Under the pieces are notes generated by a model. It saw only the letters and a list, made by a program, of their open reading frames with translations. It did no database searches and was not told the DNA's origin. This document shows positions 32,318-37,103 of a stretch of 37,103 bases of DNA, one piece after another. The translations under genes and the position numbers were made by a program. Source of the stretch: Phlegmacium glaucopus (taxonomy: Eukaryota; Basidiomycota; Agaricomycetes; Agaricales; Cortinariaceae); the NCBI GenBank assembly GCA_015039465.1, contig MU130176.1, positions 1 through 37,103 of the forward strand, in the 5' to 3' direction. Positions within the stretch are counted from its first letter, which is position 1. The number at the start of each line of letters is the position of its first letter.

Positions 32318-34146
32318 TGTGTAATTGATCTAGATGTTGAATAACGTAGTTCAGTGTCAGCAAGATGATGACAACTGATATATATTAACCTAGAAGTAGC
32401 TGGGGACATTGTTAGGTATAATATGTTATAACAGTATAGCGGGGACAATGTACCTCAGTGGTAGGCAGATGATAACAACCTGAGGGAAAGGAAAGTGTGT
32501 GAGCAAAGATATATAAAGGACTGAGCTGGTCACAGGAGGATCTAACGCTTTTAGGCGACCGGCACCATAAATCACATTCCTTTATCTTCGCATGCAACCC
32601 ACGGAGGTCAGGCGTGTTTCAACCCCTCAGGGAGAACGCTGGTGCGCGCGCGCAGCCTGCCCTTACTTGGCTCAAGATCTTGACGAAAGCAAGCGAAAGC
32701 AGCAAGAATAGCCTGTTCAGACAGATCACAGCCCATATATCCAATCGCGCCAATTGGGTCATCAGGTCATTCATTATCGGAAACACCTAGAAACACATGA
32801 TGTCCACTGTGAGACGATGAAGTTGGTGCTTCCCAGGCTGTTGGCAATGCCGAACTTGAAGAGATTCTTGAGAATGAAGAGGAGTGCACTGCTTGGTTGG
32901 GTAGAGTCGAACCATGTTGAGAGTGATGACTGGGCTGAGTATGCTCAAAGGCGACCAGTTTGCATTATGCATAAGCCGGGTAGCTTGAATTAGATTGTGG
33001 ACCCTTAATTACCATTTTGAGACCTGCGCCAATGTCGAAATTAAGTAAGTAAATCTCTCTCTTGGTCCTGTTGAAAGATTTGTCAAAGAATTCCCTCTTT
33101 TTTTTGATGCTTTTTACAAAGTAACGGTTTTTAGGCGCCGGAACCACACAACTGCCAGTGTTATCTGCAGTGATTTGCCTGCCACATGTCATCTGCCGGG
33201 AAAGCCGCCTCAATAAGAACCTGAAGGAAAATAAAGTTGCGGCACAGAAATCTCAGCGGTCGGTAATGTTCGATCGCATCAGTGGACTCAAACCAAAGAG
33301 GAGATAGGAGGTAGGCCCGATACCAGCCGATATGGACTGGTTTGGGATCAGCTTACCTACCAAATAAGGCCGAATCCAATTTGTCAAAACTCTCTATCAC
33401 TACTTATCCTGTATCCCATAGAGACTGGAGGCAAGTCTAAATAGGAGGTCCTTGAATAGGGGTTGGTTGTTCCCAATTTTCTATTCCCGGTAGATTAATC
33501 ACATGTAAAAGGTGGTCGACCGCCAGAGCCTAAGTAGAGGCCAGTCCACTGCGGGAAACGCGGGGGAAGCACTTGTTTATATGCCTATTCTGGAATTTGG
33601 GTCCCCAGGGATTTTTGGTGGTCTTCCCACGCAAACCAAGTCTGCAAATATGCAGTACATATAGAAAAAAGAAGCCACGTAGCCCACGATCGGGAACACT
33701 CAACATGATTGAGGCAGATAATATCCTCCAAAGCCGACAGAAAATAAATTATTGAATTGATGAATTGTATTTATAACAAGGAAACATAAGAATGTAGAAT
33801 CTGCCACACATTGAGACAGCCCTCTTCCGAGGCCTCCTTCGCATCATGAGCACCAGCCGAAGCGGTACCTCCAAGAAGAAGAAAACAGTTGAGCGAGCGC
33901 ATCCCAAGGAGGGCAATATCCCGCACCTGAGGCACTTGAGTTCGATCTAGGGGACGGGAACGCGGACAAGGAGGCGGAAAAGCTTAAACCAAGCCCGAAC
34001 TTTTGTGTCCACAGTCGTTTGTTCTAAAGAGAGAAGACAAGGTTTATCGGCTTTTAAAGGTTCTGTACAGTCGTTATGTAATAACTTCCCACCCTTGACA
34101 CGGCAACCTGAATAGTCACTTTCACTCAGTGGCCTTAGATAACGAC
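32318..34146. other. 1.8 kb intergenic region, oxidase and PEX11 promoters
   Basis: No supportable gene. The oxidase side (32318-32600) is AT-rich, with ATATATAAAGGA at about 32508. The middle (32620-33800) has only short unconvincing frames. A GCGCGCGCGC tract lies at 32643-32652. A TTTTAGGCG(A)CCGG…ACCA motif occurs twice, at about 32550 and about 33130. Confidence 0.45.
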
Positions 34147-35347
34147 ATGTCTTGTTCCGCGAAATCATTAACTCCAGCTCGTTTAAATGATGTAATCTTG
34201 GGCTGCTTTGGTCGGCTACAACCATCAGAAACGCTTGACCATCTTGTTCGCTATCTCGGAACGTGGAGCGGTAGCGAGTTGCGTATTATAATTCTGACTT
34301 CATTTGCTGATAGTCCTAACTAAATATCTTGTACAGCAAGCTATTCATGGTGGGTCATCTGGCGGATTCCAAAGGGCGTTTATAAATTATTTCTATAGGT
34401 CATACAGTTTACTGTGAAGCTTGTTGTTCCATTCTTGCAACTCCGTGCGCGTCTCCAGCATCGTGCCGGCATCCGTGATTCTCCGAAAAGTACTGCTGCT
34501 GAAGGATATGCGAAACTTGGCAGTTTACTGGGAGATGCTCGAACTCTCTGGAGAATATGGGGTCAGAACTTCGCAATCTTGCACGCCATTCAAGTCGAAT
34601 AACATTTGTTCAATTAGGACTTCTGCCCATTCTCCAGTGGCTAATCTCTCTGGAGCGCAGCCCTCCAGCAACCCGAAATTTGCTCACTATTGAACGCCTT
34701 CAAGGCTGGTCGATGCTTGCTTACTATCCACTTGAGCATGGCTACTACCTTACATCTCACGGAATCATTCCCACCGTATTCACTTCACCATTTTCCCTTT
34801 TCACCTCTAAGAAAAGAAAACTTTCGTTGGATCCCAATATCCTTGGGTTGTGGTCTTGTCGGTTTTGGGCAGTTTATGTCATCCTACACTTCGCTCACCT
34901 TCTAGAAGACCGAAAGTTATTGAAACAGAGGCACAACTCCCTCCGCAAGGCAAAAGGTACTGGATTAACAGCGGCAGAGAAACTTGAAATGCGACAAAGA
35001 TGGGATGCTTTTTGGTCGGAAGTTGTTATTAATCTCGGGTATTTACCCCTCACTATTCACTGGTAAGCGAATATTATGCTTCTTCTGATGTTTATATCAA
35101 CCATTCCTCGAACGTATAGGTCTTTAGAGAAGGGTCTCTTCAAAGATGAAGTAGGTTGAGCTTCATTCATTTCTGGGGTGAGACTAAAATTTTACGGTAG
35201 GCCTGGGTTGGCGTATTCGGCCTCATCTCGGCTGTGGTATCCTTCCGTGCAGGTTGGAAGGCGACTGCCCGTCCCCAACCCGAACAAAGTAGTGATATTC
35301 CGGAAAGCTCAACACCAACAGGGCCCGGTTATGATGTTTCTACCTAG
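34147..35347 (+). CDS. PEX11-family peroxisomal membrane protein (PEX11C-like)
   Basis: Six exons: 34147-34277, 34337-34349 (13 nt), 34399-34561, 34618-35062, 35120-35150 and 35201-35347, giving 309 aa. N-terminal motifs LQPSETLDHLVRYLGTWSGS and KLFMVIQFTVKL (reached only through the 13 nt exon) are typical of fungal PEX11/PEX11C proteins. These are amphipathic-helix membrane proteins that elongate and divide peroxisomes. The middle contains LLPILQWLISLER and GYYLTSHGIIP, and the C-terminal region has SEVVINLGYLPLTIHWSLEKG and a hydrophobic WVGVFGLISAVVSFRAGW segment. The tail is Pro/Ser/Thr-rich and ends GYDVST. It points away from the alcohol-oxidase-like gene across a 1.8 kb gap. Substituting another exon 2 loses the motif, which supports the microexon. 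Confidence 0.9.
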
Positions 35348-35841
35348 AGTTCCCTGAGTTCCCTAATATAATACTATGTACAGATCACCCTTACTGGTCC
35401 TTCAGATCTTTCCATTGAACAGCGTAAGGTACTGTAAGGTAGCGGGGACGTCAGTGGCGGCCATCAGATTTCGGAAACCCTCCCAACGATTATGTCGCTC
35501 TCCGAATCGGGCTGTATTTTTATGACATGAATTCCTGGAGTCCAATATGTTGGACTCCCAATTAGTGAATGAAGAATGTAATGTGCCACTTGCGTTGTGT
35601 TTGGTCTTACCTATCGCATACCAATTGCATGCTCAACCTCTTGACAGGAGAATAATCTCATTGGTTACAGTAATTTACACTTTTTGAACGATACCATCCA
35701 TCTGTCGGTACCTTTGTAGATATGCGGTCATTTGAAGCTAGGTCTGGAATACGACTGCGAAAACATGTCACCATTAATCGAATGTTATCTCATTAGGCCA
35801 CATACAGCATTCTAAGGTTGGAGTTGTGATAGTCATGGGAC
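35348..35841. other. Convergent 3' region, PEX11 and receptor fragment
   Basis: 494 bp with no gene seen. An imperfect AATTCCTGGAGTCCAATATGTTGGACTCCCAATT inverted repeat at about 35528-35562 could form a hairpin (GGAGTCCAA/TTGGACTCC arms). Confidence 0.45.
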
Positions 35842-36502
35842 TCAGACTGTTGCAGTAGTGAGGGTAGGAAGAGGTTTATGCCAAAACATCCATACTCGTA
35901 GCATGTCCTGCGTCAAATGAGCACAACTCTGGAACTTGATGGAGAGGTTTTAGAGAAGAGAGTGCGAGTGAAGTACTCACGTCTTGGCTGCCAAACATTA
36001 TTCCTACGACCGCAGGGACTGTAAAAAAAAGCAATCCCTGAGTACGGTATTTTGAATTTGAACAGACCCTTACTCACGCACGGCGAAACAAAGAGATGAA
36101 ACAATATCCGGGCGGAAAATTTCATGTATTATTCCTAACCTGTCAATATAATAAATTAATCCACCAGGACGCATTGATGATTTAAGCTTGGAAACAACCC
36201 AATCGACACAATCGAAAAGAGACCAACTAGGCCAAGACGAAGAATGAGGCCCAATGGAGTATTGTTACGAATCAAAAGTGTTTTGCATGCCGTCCAGTGT
36301 TTGCGACATTTGAGGATGATGCGCACTAGTCAATGCGGTGAATATATATCAGTCAACTATTGGAAAACGATCGGCAAAGGATATCGGTGCTATAAGGTAC
36401 CACCTCACCTCCCAAGATTAGGCATGCAATCACAGAACAAATGACAATACAGTAGAAGTTCTCATACTGCATAGCCTCGGGACCAGCCATTGGGTTATGC
36501 AT
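35842..36502 (-). pseudogene. 5'-truncated seven-transmembrane receptor (fungal GPCR-like) fragment
   Basis: Five exons keep frame: 36409-36502, 36199-36325, 36078-36139, 35981-36018 and 35842-35907, giving 128 aa. They encode about three membrane segments (YCIVICSVIACLIL, LGLILRLGLVGLFSIVSIGL, VSSLCFAVLPAVVGIMFG). Between the first two lies a basic loop (KCRKHWTACK) and RNNTPLG. The end reads FGSQDDMLRVWMFW, a pattern I associate with the C-terminal part of plasma-membrane receptor families in mushroom-forming fungi. Four more membrane segments should precede, but upstream sequence (36525 onward) is a GC-rich hairpin cluster and minisatellite. The upstream frame carries GSWLVNLL before the ATG but no exon. 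It is probably a remnant cut by repeat insertion, although a gene continuing beyond the window cannot be excluded. Confidence 0.6.
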
Positions 36503-36524
36503 TAATAGATTTACAAGCCATGAA

Positions 36525-36612
36525 CCCGTGCCTTCGGCACGGCGCCGCTCCGCTTTGCCGGCCTCCAGCACGGATTCAGGGCTTGCCGGGGGCTCCGCCC
36601 CCTGGACCCCTG
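36525..36612. repeat. GC-rich hairpin cluster
   Basis: Its base composition differs sharply from the AT-rich neighbourhood. It contains a perfect hairpin CCGTGCC-TTC-GGCACGG (36526-36542) and GGGGG-CTCCG-CCCCC (36588-36602). It directly abuts the receptor fragment and the minisatellite. It is probably a dispersed repeat; the family is unknown to me. Confidence 0.6.
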
Positions 36613-36626
36613 GCTGCATCACAACA

Positions 36627-36840
36627 GTGGACTCAGTTGAAAATCCTAATAGCAAACTCAGTTGAAAATCCCAATAGTAGACCCAGTTGAAAATCCCAAT
36701 GGTAGACCCAGTTGAAAATCCTAATGGTAGACCCAGTCTGATATCCCAATAGTAGACTCAGTATCTTATCCCAATAGTAGACTCAGTATCTTATCCCAAC
36801 TTTTTTATCTCAGTAGTAGACCCTATCTGATATCCCAAGA
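36627..36840. repeat. 25 bp minisatellite, about eight units
   Basis: Units are 36627-36651, 36652-36676, 36677-36701, 36702-36726, 36727-36751, 36752-36776, 36777-36801 and, after a 14 bp interruption, 36816-36840. The consensus begins GTAGACCCAG and ends ATCCCAATA. Early units carry TTGAAA in the middle, later ones TCTGAT or TATCTT, so the array changed by stepwise duplication and substitution. Confidence 0.88.
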
Positions 36841-37103
36841 GTAGAAAAATCTGAGCAGAAGAGAGTATTTCTATCTGCCCATCCACTTAACACTAAGTCA
36901 ACAAATCACAACCACCCTTGGCCAGCACAAAACAGTCCATTTTATTCCAAACACATTCTCTTTTATTTTCTACTCTCAAAAAAAGTCTCTAAGGCATTTT
37001 TATAAATCCTACCCTACCACCACAACATTACAACATCTGAATAACTCAAATCCTTTTCACTTAATTTACACTTAAAATACTTCAATTTTCTGAACTTGAA
37101 CAC
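36841..37103. other. AT-rich right edge without recognised features
   Basis: Pyrimidine-rich, T-rich tracts (ATTCTCTTTTATTTTCTACTC) and no ORF. It may be part of the same repetitive element as the minisatellite. Confidence 0.35.

Noticed and set aside
32754..32993. 79-codon plus-strand frame
   Set aside because: Isolated, with no recognisable motif or introns; region otherwise non-coding.
36353..36655. 100-codon minus-strand frame starting in the GC cluster
   Set aside because: Its N-terminal part translates the hairpin repeat; only the part from 36502 fits the receptor exon.
1..37103. CRISPR array, rRNA or tRNA genes
   Set aside because: No regularly spaced repeats other than the minisatellite, and no tRNA cloverleaf or rRNA core motifs were recognised by eye; a tRNAscan-SE run would settle the tRNA question.

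Overview
The window looks like nuclear DNA of a mushroom-forming basidiomycete (Agaricomycetes-like). Genes are closely packed and cut by many 45-75 bp GT-AG introns. Exons as short as 3, 5, 11, 13 and 15 nt occur, and neighbouring genes are often divergent over 108-139 bp. The protein families agree: extended fungal G-alpha, alcohol-oxidase-type GMC flavoenzyme, TEA/ATTS factor and CFEM-like GPI-anchored wall proteins. Every gene model below was assembled by eye by joining exons in frame. Totals are divisible by three and family motifs are continuous across junctions, but there is no transcript support.

Layout. 1-1290 is gene-poor with short degenerate coding-like remnants. 1216-9040 is a head-to-tail tandem duplication of a 3.5-4.4 kb unit. 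Each unit carries one CFEM-like GPI-anchored secreted protein gene (1293-2107 and 4758-5583, both minus) and about 2.5 kb of drifting non-coding DNA. The second unit also carries a 177 bp pogo/Tc1-type MITE (6343-6519) whose empty target site survives in the first unit. 9135-14389 holds a bHLH factor, a fragment that may come from a fungal kinase-like gene, and a large G-alpha subunit whose catalytic Gln is replaced by Ala. 14529-20214 is a housekeeping cluster: PPIL3-type cyclophilin, F-actin capping protein beta, THUMP-domain tRNA acetylation factor (Tan1/THUMPD1), and a TEA-domain factor. 20215-22860 is a long upstream region with possible gene remnants. 22861-32317 holds a Nudix hydrolase, a KE4/ZIP7-type zinc transporter, an HD-domain phosphohydrolase, the clamp-loader subunit RFC3 (yeast Rfc5) and a GMC/alcohol-oxidase-like enzyme. 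After a 1.8 kb gap come a PEX11-family peroxin (34147-35347) and a 5'-truncated seven-transmembrane receptor (35842-36502). The receptor's missing 5' part is replaced by a GC-rich hairpin cluster and a 25 bp minisatellite.

Functional links. G-alpha and the receptor fragment belong to G-protein signalling, but the receptor is incomplete. The alcohol-oxidase-like enzyme and PEX11 both suggest peroxisomal metabolism, though the oxidase lacks a canonical C-terminal PTS1. Cyclophilin, capping protein, Tan1, RFC3, Nudix and HD proteins are ordinary housekeeping functions. I saw no CRISPR array, rRNA or convincing tRNA, and no clearly new multi-gene system. The most unusual items are the Gln-less G-alpha, the cyclophilin intron with an apparent GA donor, the dated tandem duplication with its MITE, and the extreme microexons.
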